Notes under the pieces: model-generated | What the model saw: the letters and a program-made list of their open reading frames with translations, nothing else | Told to the model about the DNA's origin: nothing | The model's database searches: none | Assembly: GCA_937915475.1 (NCBI GenBank) | Contig: CALGIR010000171.1 | Span: forward strand, 1-6,186 | DNA: 6,186 nt | Source: an uncultured Bacteroidales bacterium | GTDB taxonomy: Bacteria > Bacteroidota > Bacteroidia > Bacteroidales > Tenuifilaceae | Reading direction: 5' to 3' | Shown: one piece after another, positions 1-6,186 of the stretch | Layout of the letters: each line of letters begins with the position of its first letter | How positions within the stretch are numbered: position 1 is the first letter of the stretch | Translations under genes and position numbers: made by a program

Positions 1-1
1 G

Positions 2-2203
2 TCGGCGCTTGGTCAGTTGAGCAGCAAAGTCTCGTTAGTTGATAATGCGAACTTTATGGAGGCCTACCATACTGCAGGTACACGAGTTGTTGCTAATTTA
101 TTTGTAAACTATGCTCGTTTGCCTAATATCTTTTTGCAGCATATCCACTCCGGGCATAGAGAGGCAGCGCTTAGTTTAACCAAAGTTGGTCGTTGGAGCG
201 AACTGGATTTGACCATTAAAAACGACGAGTTTTTTCTGAATGGCTTTGCTCAAGTTCCCGATTCTGTGAATACATTTCTTAAGGTGTTTACCAAGCAAAA
301 GCCTGTAGAGATGAGTGTTCACCACGTTCTTCCTACACAAACAGCAGCAATGGTTTATTTAGGCATCTCAAACCTACAAACATATTTCAGCTCATATCGG
401 CAATTTATCACATCCAGTGGTAAGGGCAGAACCCACGAAGCAGAGTTGAAAAAGTACAACAGTGAGCTTGGGTGTAACGTGGAGCAACTTTACATCAATA
501 TTTTTGATAAAGAGATTGCGCTTGCATTCATACCGTTTGAGGGAGAGGATTATGGGAGCAGCTGGTTTGTGGCAACTAGGGTTAAAAGCCAAAGCCAAGC
601 AAAACAGGAATTCGATAAAATAATTGAGGATTACGCAAAAAGCCAAAGGGTCTCAACTTCGAGTTTTGAGCAGACCTTTACCATCGATAGAGGTAAATCG
701 GTTAAGATTTATAGGCTGCCCAAAGCGGGTATGCACCAAGAGCTATTTGGCGATATTTTTTCTCCTGCCAACGATTCGTATTTCACCTTTATCGATTCAT
801 ATGTGGTATTTGGGTCATCCTTTAAGGCTCTCTCCCGTTTAGTGTTAGCCAAAATCCACAACAAGCAACTTGCGTTGGAACCATCGTACAGAGAATTTTC
901 GCAGGGGCTAACGGCCGAGTCAAATTTTGTTGCATACATTAATCCAGGTAAAGCAGAAATGCTGTATGGCCTGATGCTAAACCCACGTTCCGCAGCACGA
1001 ATACTCTCCAGAGCGGATGCAATGAGACGGATACAGGGAATGGCCATTCAGCTTACAGGCGGTAAAAGTATGGTGTATCACAACGTGTACGCAAGGTACT
1101 CGCCCTATACCTACGATTCACCCCAAACCGTATGGGAAACCAGATTAGACACAAGCATTAGCATTAAGCCTCAGCTGGTGATTAACCACAACACGCAGGG
1201 CCGCGAGATATTTGTACAGGATAACAGCAATAATATCTACCTAATAAATGAGGTGGGGCGTGTGCTTTGGAAGCGCCCGTTGCCAGGACCAATTATGGGC
1301 GAAGTGCTCCAGGTTGATGCCTACCGTAACGGCAAACTACAACTTCTTTTCAACACAAAAACATCGCTTCATATGGTCGATAGGAATGGTAACAATGTCG
1401 AGGGCTTTCCCGTTACGCTCCTTTCGCCTGCAACAAATCCGGTTGCTGTGTTCGATTACGATAACAATAGGAACTATCGGTTTTTTATTGCCGGTGAGGA
1501 TAGAAAGGTATATGTGTACAATCGATTAGGGAACATTGTATCAGGGTGGGACTTCGACCGCTCTGAGCGAGAGGTAAGACAGCAAATACAGCATCTTAGG
1601 GCAGGCGCACGCGATTATATTGTTTTTGCCGATGCCAACCGATTGTATATTCTCGACCGCAAAGGGGATACGAGGATTAAGATATCTGACTTTTTCACCA
1701 AGGCCGATAATGCTGCCATAGTTCTCGATAGGGCCTCGTCATCATCGGCACGGTTTGTTACAACCGATAGCTTGGGGGTTGTTAAATATATTTATTTGGA
1801 TGGAAAGGTTGAATCAAAAGCAATACAAAGGGTTAGCAGCAATCATGTGTTCGATTGTCAGGATGTGAATGGGGATGGTAATAATGATTTTATTTTCCTT
1901 GATGGTAATAAGTTAAGCGTTTACAACCAGAAGGGGAAGGAGCTATTCTCGCAAAAATTTAAGGAAACTATGCTACCAACGGTTATCTATTTTCATTTTA
2001 GTGCAAGGGATAGGAAACTGGGTGTTGTAAGCGCAGAATCGTCACAGATATATCTGATAAACGGGGATGGGAGTCTTTATAAAGGATTTCCCCTAAATGG
2101 GGTTACGCCATTCAGCATTGGTAGGTTTGCTGGTTCAAAATCTACGTTTAACCTAATTGCAGGTTCATCAACCGGATATGTGCTTAATTATGCTGTGCAG
2201 TAG
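2..2203 (+). CDS. DUF3352-type protein with C-terminal beta-propeller-like repeats (5' partial)
   Basis: The reading frame is open to the left edge (first whole codon at base 2). A TTG at 17 could be read as a start but has no support, so I treat the gene as truncated at its 5' end. About 733 residues are visible. Residue numbers here count from that TTG. Roughly residues 1-370 resemble DUF3352-type proteins of Bacteroidota, a family of unknown function that in known members usually begins with a transmembrane anchor; that part would lie outside the window. From about 400 to 728 a motif of the form hydrophobic-Tyr-hydrophobic-(Asn/Asp)-x-x-Gly recurs near residues 407, 450, 497, 542, 592, 632 and 677, and a related strand closes the protein near 721. 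This spacing of 40-50 residues fits propeller blades. DVNGDGNND at 616-624 looks like a calcium-binding loop of the FG-GAP type. I infer an envelope location. The family name is from recognition of the sequence and is fairly likely; the function is unknown. Confidence 0.75.
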   Translation, partial: SALGQLSSKVSLVDNANFMEAYHTAGTRVVANLFVNYARLPNIFLQHIHSGHREAALSLTKVGRWSELDLTIKNDEFFLNGFAQVPDSVNTFLKVFTKQKPVEMSVHHVLPTQTAAMVYLGISNLQTYFSSYRQFITSSGKGRTHEAELKKYNSELGCNVEQLYINIFDKEIALAFIPFEGEDYGSSWFVATRVKSQSQAKQEFDKIIEDYAKSQRVSTSSFEQTFTIDRGKSVKIYRLPKAGMHQELFGDIFSPANDSYFTFIDSYVVFGSSFKALSRLVLAKIHNKQLALEPSYREFSQGLTAESNFVAYINPGKAEMLYGLMLNPRSAARILSRADAMRRIQGMAIQLTGGKSMVYHNVYARYSPYTYDSPQTVWETRLDTSISIKPQLVINHNTQGREIFVQDNSNNIYLINEVGRVLWKRPLPGPIMGEVLQVDAYRNGKLQLLFNTKTSLHMVDRNGNNVEGFPVTLLSPATNPVAVFDYDNNRNYRFFIAGEDRKVYVYNRLGNIVSGWDFDRSEREVRQQIQHLRAGARDYIVFADANRLYILDRKGDTRIKISDFFTKADNAAIVLDRASSSSARFVTTDSLGVVKYIYLDGKVESKAIQRVSSNHVFDCQDVNGDGNNDFIFLDGNKLSVYNQKGKELFSQKFKETMLPTVIYFHFSARDRKLGVVSAESSQIYLINGDGSLYKGFPLNGVTPFSIGRFAGSKSTFNLIAGSSTGYVLNYAVQ

Positions 2204-2221
2204 ATTTTTACCATTTTTTAG

Positions 2222-2252
2222 CTTGAGCGTAACCACTTATATCATAATTTTG
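2222..2252 (+). promoter_or_regulatory. Bacteroidota-type sigma promoter for the DUF4834/gldA-like genes
   Basis: TAATTTTG at 2245-2252 matches the Bacteroidota -7 consensus TAnnTTTG exactly. CTTG at 2222-2225 lies 19 bases upstream and fits the -33 element (TTTG) with one mismatch. Transcription would start near 2257-2260, giving a leader of about 26 bases before the ATG at 2286. I saw no strong terminator after the upstream gene, so some readthrough may also supply this transcript. Confidence 0.5.
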
Positions 2253-2266
2253 TGGTTTAACCACAA
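2250..2266. promoter_or_regulatory. 17-bp perfect palindrome over the promoter start site (putative operator)
   Basis: TTGTGGTTTAACCACAA is two 8-base arms (2250-2257 and 2259-2266) around one central base. It overlaps the last bases of the -7 element and covers the predicted transcription start, which is where a dimeric repressor would block the promoter. A further half-site copy, AACCAC, is at 2231-2236 in the promoter spacer. The RNA could also form a short hairpin at its 5' end. The palindrome is seen directly; its regulatory role is inferred and no binding protein can be named. Confidence 0.4.
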
Positions 2267-2285
2267 CTTAAATCAACAGGAGTAA

Positions 2286-2522
2286 ATGTTTCTAATTCGA
2301 TTTGTTTTTATATTCTTCCTCATTATCTTTTTGCTAGGATATGTGTTTAGGCTTTTTGCAGGGGTTTTCCTTAAACGCTTTCAGAATAAGTATGGTGGCG
2401 GACAAAACCAAAAGCAGCAACGAGCCGAGGGTGATGTTTACGTGAGTAAAACAGCTCAAAAGGAGAAGATTGTTGATAAGGATGTTGGCGATTATGTTGA
2501 TTATGAAGAGGTAGATGAGTAG
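2286..2522 (+). CDS. DUF4834-type small membrane protein
   Basis: A 78-residue protein of unknown function. Residues 2-27 are a strongly hydrophobic, Phe/Leu/Ile-rich segment that should form one membrane helix. It is followed by a basic stretch (KRF at 30-32, K35) and a Gly/Gln-rich linker. The conserved family features are EGDVYV at 48-53 and an acidic C-terminus with GDYVDYEEVDE at 68-78. The positive residues just after the helix suggest that the tail faces the cytoplasm. The start is supported by AGGAG at 2278-2282, three bases before the ATG, which is the only clear Shine-Dalgarno-like site before a gene in this window. The ABC ATPase gene follows after 41 bases, so the two are probably co-transcribed, but a functional link is only inferred. 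The gene is complete and its length is normal for the family. Confidence 0.8.
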   Translation: MFLIRFVFIFFLIIFLLGYVFRLFAGVFLKRFQNKYGGGQNQKQQRAEGDVYVSKTAQKEKIVDKDVGDYVDYEEVDE

Positions 2523-2563
2523 CGCAACAACAATTAAAATGGGTTAACAATAAGTCTATTGGC

Positions 2564-3307
2564 ATGTCAATATCGGTAAAGGGAGTAACTAAGCTGTTCG
2601 GAAAGCAAAAGGCGCTTGACAACGTTTCGTTTTCTGTTCCAACGTCAAGTGTGGTAGGGTTTCTTGGTCCCAATGGTGCAGGCAAATCAACCATGATGAA
2701 AATTATTACTGGATACCTAAAACCAACTGAAGGCGAGGTTGAGGTGAACGGAGTATCAGTAAATGATGGGACTAAAGATTTTAGAAAATTTATAGGCTAC
2801 CTGCCCGAGAACAATCCGCTTTATACCGATATGTATGTTAAGGAGTATCTTTGTTTTGTAGCGAAAATTTATGGGCTAGGTCGTTTTGGGGTTAGCAGGG
2901 TAAACGAGCTCATAGAACTAACTGGCATTGGAAACGAACAGAATAAAAAGATTGGCCAGTTATCGAGGGGCTTTAGGCAGCGTGTTGGTCTTGCTCAGGC
3001 TCTACTTAATAGGCCACCGGTGCTAATTCTCGATGAGCCCACAAGCGGTCTCGACCCCAACCAAATTGTTGAAATTCGGAAAATTATAGTAGATGTTGGT
3101 AAGGAGAAGACAGTGCTTCTCTCTACACATATTATGCAGGAGGTTGAGGCCATCTGTAGCAGTGTGATGATTATTAACAAGGGAAAGATAATTGCCAACG
3201 ATTCAACGCAAAATATTCTGAAGAGTCAAAGCATTATGGGGCAAAGTGTTCACATCGAATTGCTTAATGATGTTAAAGAAAGCCAGTTGGCTTCTGAGTA
3301 CTACTAA
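2564..3307 (+). CDS. gldA: GldA-like ABC transporter ATP-binding protein, C-terminus lost by frameshift
   Basis: This is the cytoplasmic ATPase of an ABC transporter of the GldA type. In gliding Bacteroidota GldA works with the membrane proteins GldF and GldG, and in non-gliding relatives homologues are general ABC-2 export ATPases. All nucleotide-binding motifs are present: Walker A GPNGAGKST (35-43), GYLPENNPLY in the Q-loop region (78-87), signature LSRGF (133-137), Walker B with the catalytic glutamate in LILDEP (154-159), D-loop SGLD (161-164) and switch histidine 189 in STHIMQEVE. The frame stops at 3305-3307 after 247 residues, whereas the family is about 300 long and ends in a characteristic tail. 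That tail is present in the next frame (3246-3428). Because the ATPase core is whole, the short product could still bind ATP. No permease gene is adjacent; gldA is also separate from gldFG in Flavobacterium. There is no Shine-Dalgarno before the ATG. GldA is the best subfamily match, but another ABC-2 ATPase is possible. Confidence 0.85.
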   Translation: MSISVKGVTKLFGKQKALDNVSFSVPTSSVVGFLGPNGAGKSTMMKIITGYLKPTEGEVEVNGVSVNDGTKDFRKFIGYLPENNPLYTDMYVKEYLCFVAKIYGLGRFGVSRVNELIELTGIGNEQNKKIGQLSRGFRQRVGLAQALLNRPPVLILDEPTSGLDPNQIVEIRKIIVDVGKEKTVLLSTHIMQEVEAICSSVMIINKGKIIANDSTQNILKSQSIMGQSVHIELLNDVKESQLASEYY

Positions 3308-3428
3308 AGCAGATGATATACGGGCAAGCATATTTACCTTTTGTGCAGAGCATAAGCTAACGGTTATTACGCTTAAGCAAAAATCGATGCAAATGGAAGA
3401 GGTTTTTCAGGCACTTACAAAGGAGTAA
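3246..3428 (+). pseudogene. Out-of-frame C-terminal remnant of the GldA-like ATPase
   Basis: Continuing the ATPase, but shifted by one base, this frame encodes LLSTTKADDIRASIF and then a C-terminus ending MEEVFQALTKE, which matches the usual end of GldA-type ATPases (ExxFRxLT-like). The frame is open from 3222, so the shift must lie between 3222 and 3306. Joining the two parts gives about 287 residues, and the stretch normally found between the ATPase core and this tail seems about 15-25 residues short. That fits a small out-of-frame deletion better than a single added base. The GTG at 3246 is unlikely to be used as an independent start. An assembly or sequencing error is the main alternative to a true mutation. 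Confidence 0.7.
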
Positions 3429-3479
3429 CGTGATGTTTGTGACCAACCATTGGGCTTTAGTCAATATTCAGCATTTGCC

Positions 3480-3511
3480 TTTGCTCTATCTTCAAAATTC
3501 AATTATTTTCG
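3480..3511 (+). promoter_or_regulatory. Possible promoter for the ROK kinase gene
   Basis: TTTG at 3480-3483 and TATTTTCG at 3504-3511 are 20 bases apart. They match the Bacteroidota -33 element exactly and the -7 element (TAnnTTTG) with one mismatch. Transcription would start near 3517, leaving a leader of about 60 bases. The rest of the 149-base gap (3429-3577) shows no coding frame and no clear terminator. The match is moderate in AT-rich sequence, so it may be chance. Confidence 0.33.
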
Positions 3512-3577
3512 ATATTTCAAGACGATATCACCATTATGCTTAAGAGCAAGGATGATATTTAAACAAGTATATTAAAG

Positions 3578-4540
3578 ATGACGACCATAGTTGCGGGAGT
3601 AGATATTGGTGGAACAAACACCGTGGTTGGGTTGGTGACCAAAGATGGCGAATGCGTTGTGCAGACCTCATTTTCAACGCAATCTCATAGCACTTTCGAT
3701 AAGTTTTTAGAACAGTTAGCTTCGGAAATATCTGTGTTAATAAAATCGCAGTCAATCGATTATTCACTAGTTGGGGTAGGGGTTGGTGCTCCAAATGGAA
3801 GCTATAATACTGGGAACATTGTTGATGCAGTAAACCTCAAATGGAAAGGGTCGCTGCCCTTGGGAAGTGAGCTCGAGTCGTATCTTAAAGTTCCTGTTAT
3901 TGTAACCAACGATGCCAATGCAGCGGCGTTAGGCGAGATGTTTTATGGCGGAGCCAAAGGGATGAAGAATTTCATTGTTATTACGCTTGGTACTGGTTTG
4001 GGCAGTGGGATTGTGGTTGATGGTAAACTATTGCTAGGTTCCGATGGCTTTGCTGGTGAACTTGGCCATACCGCTGTAAAGGCCTATGGGAGGCAATGTG
4101 GATGCGGAAAATTGGGTTGTTTAGAAACCTATGTTTCTGCTCCGGGGTTAAGGCGAACTGCTTTTAAACTCCTTGCCGACTCCAATGAACCTAGTGCTTT
4201 GCGCAACTATTCGTACAATCAGATTTCGGCAAAGCAAATTGGGCATCTGGCCGAACATGGAGACGCAATTTCGCTAGAGGCTTTTGAGTACACGGGTGCA
4301 ATTTTAGGCATGAAACTCGCCGATGTTGTTGCAATTCTGAGTCCTGAGGCAATTTTCCTTTTCGGTGGTTTGAGTAATGCGGGCAGGCTGATTTTTGAGC
4401 CAACAAAAAGGCATATGGAAAAGAACCTTCTCTCAGTTTTTAGAGATAAGGTACAGTTACTCCCTTCGGGCTTGAGTGGTGAAAATGCTGCTATTATTGG
4501 AGCGGCAGCGTTAATATGGCAAGATTTAGATAACAGCTAG
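3578..4540 (+). CDS. ROK-family glucokinase
   Basis: A cytoplasmic sugar kinase that most likely phosphorylates glucose to glucose 6-phosphate with ATP at the entry to glycolysis. The 320-residue length is normal for ROK kinases. Motifs in order: phosphate-binding DIGGTN at 9-14; NDANAAALGE at 111-120, with Asp112 as the expected catalytic base; the second ATP-contact loop LGTGLGSGIVVDG at 137-149; sugar-contacting GELGH at 160-164; and the ROK zinc site formed by His164 and Cys174, Cys176 and Cys181 (CGCGKLGCLE). LFGGLSNAG at 261-269 is the adenosine-binding loop. There is no N-terminal helix-turn-helix, so it is a kinase and not a ROK repressor. The sequence is close to glucokinases of Bacteroidales, but a related hexose or amino sugar could be the substrate. 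The ATG has no Shine-Dalgarno. The gene is convergent with nth, with 98 bases between the stops. Confidence 0.9.
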   Translation: MTTIVAGVDIGGTNTVVGLVTKDGECVVQTSFSTQSHSTFDKFLEQLASEISVLIKSQSIDYSLVGVGVGAPNGSYNTGNIVDAVNLKWKGSLPLGSELESYLKVPVIVTNDANAAALGEMFYGGAKGMKNFIVITLGTGLGSGIVVDGKLLLGSDGFAGELGHTAVKAYGRQCGCGKLGCLETYVSAPGLRRTAFKLLADSNEPSALRNYSYNQISAKQIGHLAEHGDAISLEAFEYTGAILGMKLADVVAILSPEAIFLFGGLSNAGRLIFEPTKRHMEKNLLSVFRDKVQLLPSGLSGENAAIIGAAALIWQDLDNS

Positions 4541-4638
4541 GAATGTTTCCAAGTATTTGATTGTTTGACACCTAATGTCTTTTCGTACTGCAGTTAAGCA
4601 TGTGCTAAAGGAGGAAAACAGAGTTACTCTCCCAAAAG
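4541..4638. other. Convergent intergenic gap between ROK kinase and nth
   Basis: This gap must end transcripts from both sides. The only candidate signals are weak: GACA/TGTC at 4567-4579 followed by TTTT on the plus strand, and AGAG/CTCT around 4620-4630, which on the minus strand is followed by GTTTT. Both stems are only 4 bp, so neither is called as a terminator. Confidence 0.3.
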
Positions 4639-5289
4639 TTAAACATCCTTATTTACCTTGTTTTTATAATATTTGCAGAACTCCTTTAGCCCACATTCGG
4701 GGCACTTGGGTTTACGGGCAATGCAAATATAACGTCCATGGAGTATAAACCAATGATGAGCAATAGCCCAAAGATCCTTTGGTAAAAACTGCATTAGCTG
4801 CTTTTCGGTTTCCAGTGGTGTTTTGGCATTGTGGCTTAATCCAATTCGTTTTGCAACTCTAAAAACATGTGTGTCAACGGCAATAGCTGGCGTGTTAAAT
4901 GCAACAGAAGCAACCACATTGGCTGTTTTACGGCCAACTCCTGGCAGGGTTTGCAGATCGTTTAAATCCTTTGGTATTTCCCCGTTAAATCGTTCCATAA
5001 CCCCTTTGGCCATGCCCACAAGGCTTTTTGCTTTGTTGTTGGGATATGAACAGGATTTGATTACTTCAAATACGTTTTCTTGCTGTGCTACGGCTAGTGC
5101 TTCGAGTGTAGGGAATTTATCGAAGAATGGCGGAGTAATTATATTTACTCTTTTGTCGGTACATTGGGCCGAGAGGATTGTTGCAACAATTAGCTCATAC
5201 GTATTAGTATAGCTTAGCTCGGTTTTGGCAACGGGCATATTCTTTTTAAAATAGTCTATAACCTTTTGGTATCGTTCTTTACGTGTCAT
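4639..5289 (-). CDS. nth: Endonuclease III (DNA glycosylase/AP lyase)
   Basis: A base-excision repair enzyme that removes oxidised pyrimidines from DNA and cuts the strand at the resulting abasic site by beta-elimination. It is 216 residues long (E. coli Nth is 211). The helix-hairpin-helix LPGVGRKTANVV spans 115-126 with catalytic Lys121, and the catalytic aspartate is Asp139 in AVDTHVFRV. The [4Fe-4S] cluster ligands Cys189, Cys196, Cys199 and Cys205 have the family spacing C-X6-C-X2-C-X5-C. LSAQCTDKRVN at 39-49 is the conserved N-terminal helix. All key residues are intact. The lysine in the hairpin marks it as a bifunctional Nth and not MutY. The ATG at 5289 gives the expected N-terminus and has no Shine-Dalgarno. 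A terminator lies 53 bases upstream, so nth probably has its own promoter, but I found only weak -7-like sequences (for example TACATTTT on the minus strand at 5334-5327) without a clear -33 element. Confidence 0.96.
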   Translation of the reverse strand: MTRKERYQKVIDYFKKNMPVAKTELSYTNTYELIVATILSAQCTDKRVNIITPPFFDKFPTLEALAVAQQENVFEVIKSCSYPNNKAKSLVGMAKGVMERFNGEIPKDLNDLQTLPGVGRKTANVVASVAFNTPAIAVDTHVFRVAKRIGLSHNAKTPLETEKQLMQFLPKDLWAIAHHWFILHGRYICIARKPKCPECGLKEFCKYYKNKVNKDV

Positions 5290-5342
5290 TTAATCGCCGC
5301 TTAAACTGTTTGCTATTGAAAACTTTAAAATGTAAATATAAA

Positions 5343-5370
5343 AAAACCGACAGAGTTTTCTGTCGGTTTT
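5343..5370 (-). terminator. Rho-independent terminator of the decarboxylase beta subunit gene
   Basis: A perfect 12-bp inverted repeat, with arms at 5343-5354 and 5359-5370, encloses a 4-base loop. The core is ACCGACAGA/TCTGTCGGT. Read on the minus strand, the stem runs into seven consecutive T residues and then ATATTT, a proper U-tract, starting 20 bases after the stop codon of the beta subunit gene. On the plus strand only TTTT follows, and no plus-strand gene is nearby, so the minus direction is the meaningful one. Confidence 0.9.
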
Positions 5371-5389
5371 CACTAAATATATGTATGTA

Positions 5390-6186
5390 CTAGTATAAAA
5401 AGTTAAGAAGAATACCTGCTGCAACAGCGCTACCAATAACCCCTGCAACGTTAGGTGCCATGGCGTGCATAAGCAGATAGTTGGTCTTATCGTATTCCAA
5501 TCCTATCATTTGTGATACTCTGGCACTGGCAGGTACTGCTGACACCCCAGCGTTACCAATTAACGGGTTAATCTTATTATCCTTACTTAGGAACAGGTTC
5601 ATAAACTTAACAAATGAAACTCCCGCAGTTGTTGCAATAATAAATGAGAGCGCACCTAGTCCAAAAATTAGTAGCGACGAAGTATTAAGAAAAACGCTGG
5701 CTTGAGTTGATGCACCAACCGTTAAGCCTAGTAAAATGGTAACAATATCAACTATTGGACCACGAGCTGTTTCAGCAAGGCGCTTGGTTACTCCACTTTC
5801 TTTTAAAAGATTTCCGAAGAAAAGCATACCAAGAAGAGGCAGTCCACTTGGAACCACAAAAGCGGTGAGCATGAAACCAATGATTGGGAAAAGAATCTTT
5901 TCTAGTTTACTAACTGTACGTGGTGGCTTCATTCTTATTACGCGCTCTTTTGAGGTGGTAAGAAGTTTCATTAGGGGTGGTTGTATAACCGGAACTAATG
6001 CCATGTACGAGTATGCCGATATGGCAATTGCACCCATAAGATGTGGTGCCAATTTTGAGCTAATAAAAATTGCAGTTGGTCCATCAGCACCCCCAATAAT
6101 ACCTATGGCACCCGCCTCGGCACCAGTAAAACCTAATGCTAAAGCAATAGCGTAGGCTCCAAATATACCAAACTGTGCTGCAGCAC
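5390..6186 (-). CDS. oadB: Sodium-pumping decarboxylase beta subunit (OadB/MmdB/GcdB family), 5' partial
   Basis: The membrane subunit of a biotin-dependent sodium-translocating decarboxylase. It decarboxylates carboxybiotin and couples this to sodium export. The frame is open to the right edge, so the N-terminus is missing; 264 residues are visible out of roughly 370-430 in the family. The visible part is very hydrophobic with several membrane segments. All residues known as essential in Klebsiella OadB can be placed: the aspartate of GGADGPTAIF (Asp203), the second tyrosine of AYSYM (Tyr229), and Asn373, Gly377, Ser382 and Arg389 in NPLIGNAGVSAVPASAR; the spacings agree exactly. A TTG at 6052 could be misread as the start, but the GGADGPT motif lies upstream of it in the same frame. 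Partner subunits (carboxyltransferase, biotin carrier, gamma/delta) are expected beyond the right edge. Oxaloacetate, methylmalonyl-CoA and glutaconyl-CoA enzymes share this subunit; methylmalonyl-CoA is plausible in a propionate-forming Bacteroidales, but the window does not decide. Confidence 0.93.
   Translation of the reverse strand, partial: AAAQFGIFGAYAIALALGFTGAEAGAIGIIGGADGPTAIFISSKLAPHLMGAIAISAYSYMALVPVIQPPLMKLLTTSKERVIRMKPPRTVSKLEKILFPIIGFMLTAFVVPSGLPLLGMLFFGNLLKESGVTKRLAETARGPIVDIVTILLGLTVGASTQASVFLNTSSLLIFGLGALSFIIATTAGVSFVKFMNLFLSKDNKINPLIGNAGVSAVPASARVSQMIGLEYDKTNYLLMHAMAPNVAGVIGSAVAAGILLNFLY

Noticed and set aside
709..1047. 112-codon minus-strand frame inside the DUF3352-type gene.
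   Set aside because: It is a shadow of the long plus-strand frame, with no family resemblance.
3246..3310. Programmed +1 frameshift to join the two parts of the ATPase.
   Set aside because: No known slippery motif is present, re-pairing in the new frame would be non-cognate, and the joined protein still seems to lack residues normally found at the junction.
4567..4583. GACA/TGTC hairpin followed by TTTT, as a terminator for the kinase gene.
   Set aside because: The stem is only 4 bp and too weak to call.
4608..4615. Perfect Shine-Dalgarno sequence AAAGGAGG in the gap between the kinase and nth.
   Set aside because: No start codon follows at a usable distance on the plus strand, and the next gene there is on the opposite strand.
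4575..4749. A 57-codon plus-strand frame starting ATG TCT TTT CGT, running across the convergent gap into the 3' end of nth.
   Set aside because: About two thirds of it is antisense to the conserved iron-sulfur end of nth, it resembles no family I know, and it has no start signal. Chance is the simplest explanation, although the first 21 codons lie in non-coding DNA and a remnant cannot be excluded.
4823..5212. 129-codon plus-strand frame opposite nth.
   Set aside because: It lies antisense to the catalytic core of endonuclease III and has no recognisable motif or start signal.
5736..6155. 139-codon plus-strand frame opposite the decarboxylase beta subunit.
   Set aside because: It is fully antisense to a well-conserved membrane protein and has the composition of a mirrored frame.

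Overview
The window looks like chromosomal DNA from a member of the Bacteroidota, most probably the Bacteroidales. Four things point there: a GldA-type ABC ATPase, a DUF4834-type small membrane protein, a match to the Bacteroidota promoter consensus (TTTG / TAnnTTTG) before the DUF4834 gene, and starts that mostly lack a Shine-Dalgarno sequence. Codon use looks even from end to end. I see no insertion sequence, phage gene, RNA gene or CRISPR array.

Layout. From the left edge to 2203 (+) is the 3' part of a large DUF3352-type protein whose C-terminal half carries regularly spaced beta-propeller-like repeats. A short gap (2204-2285) holds a good promoter match and a 17-bp palindrome at the expected transcription start. 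It leads into a 78-residue DUF4834-type membrane protein (2286-2522) and, 41 bases later, a GldA-like ABC ATPase (2564 onward). That ATPase is split by a frameshift: the main frame stops at 3307, and the expected C-terminal tail continues in another frame to 3428. After a 149-base non-coding gap comes a ROK-family glucokinase (3578-4540, +). On the minus strand, convergent with the kinase, is endonuclease III (nth, 4639-5289). A strong minus-strand terminator (5343-5370) separates it from the 3' two thirds of a sodium-pumping decarboxylase beta subunit (oadB/mmdB/gcdB family), which runs off the right edge.

Function. The genes do not form one pathway. They cover an envelope protein of unknown role, an ABC export or motility ATPase, sugar phosphorylation, base-excision repair, and a sodium pump driven by decarboxylation. 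This is an ordinary core-genome neighbourhood and I found no convincing new system. The points most worth checking are the broken gldA-like gene, the palindrome over the DUF4834 promoter, and the propeller fused to DUF3352.
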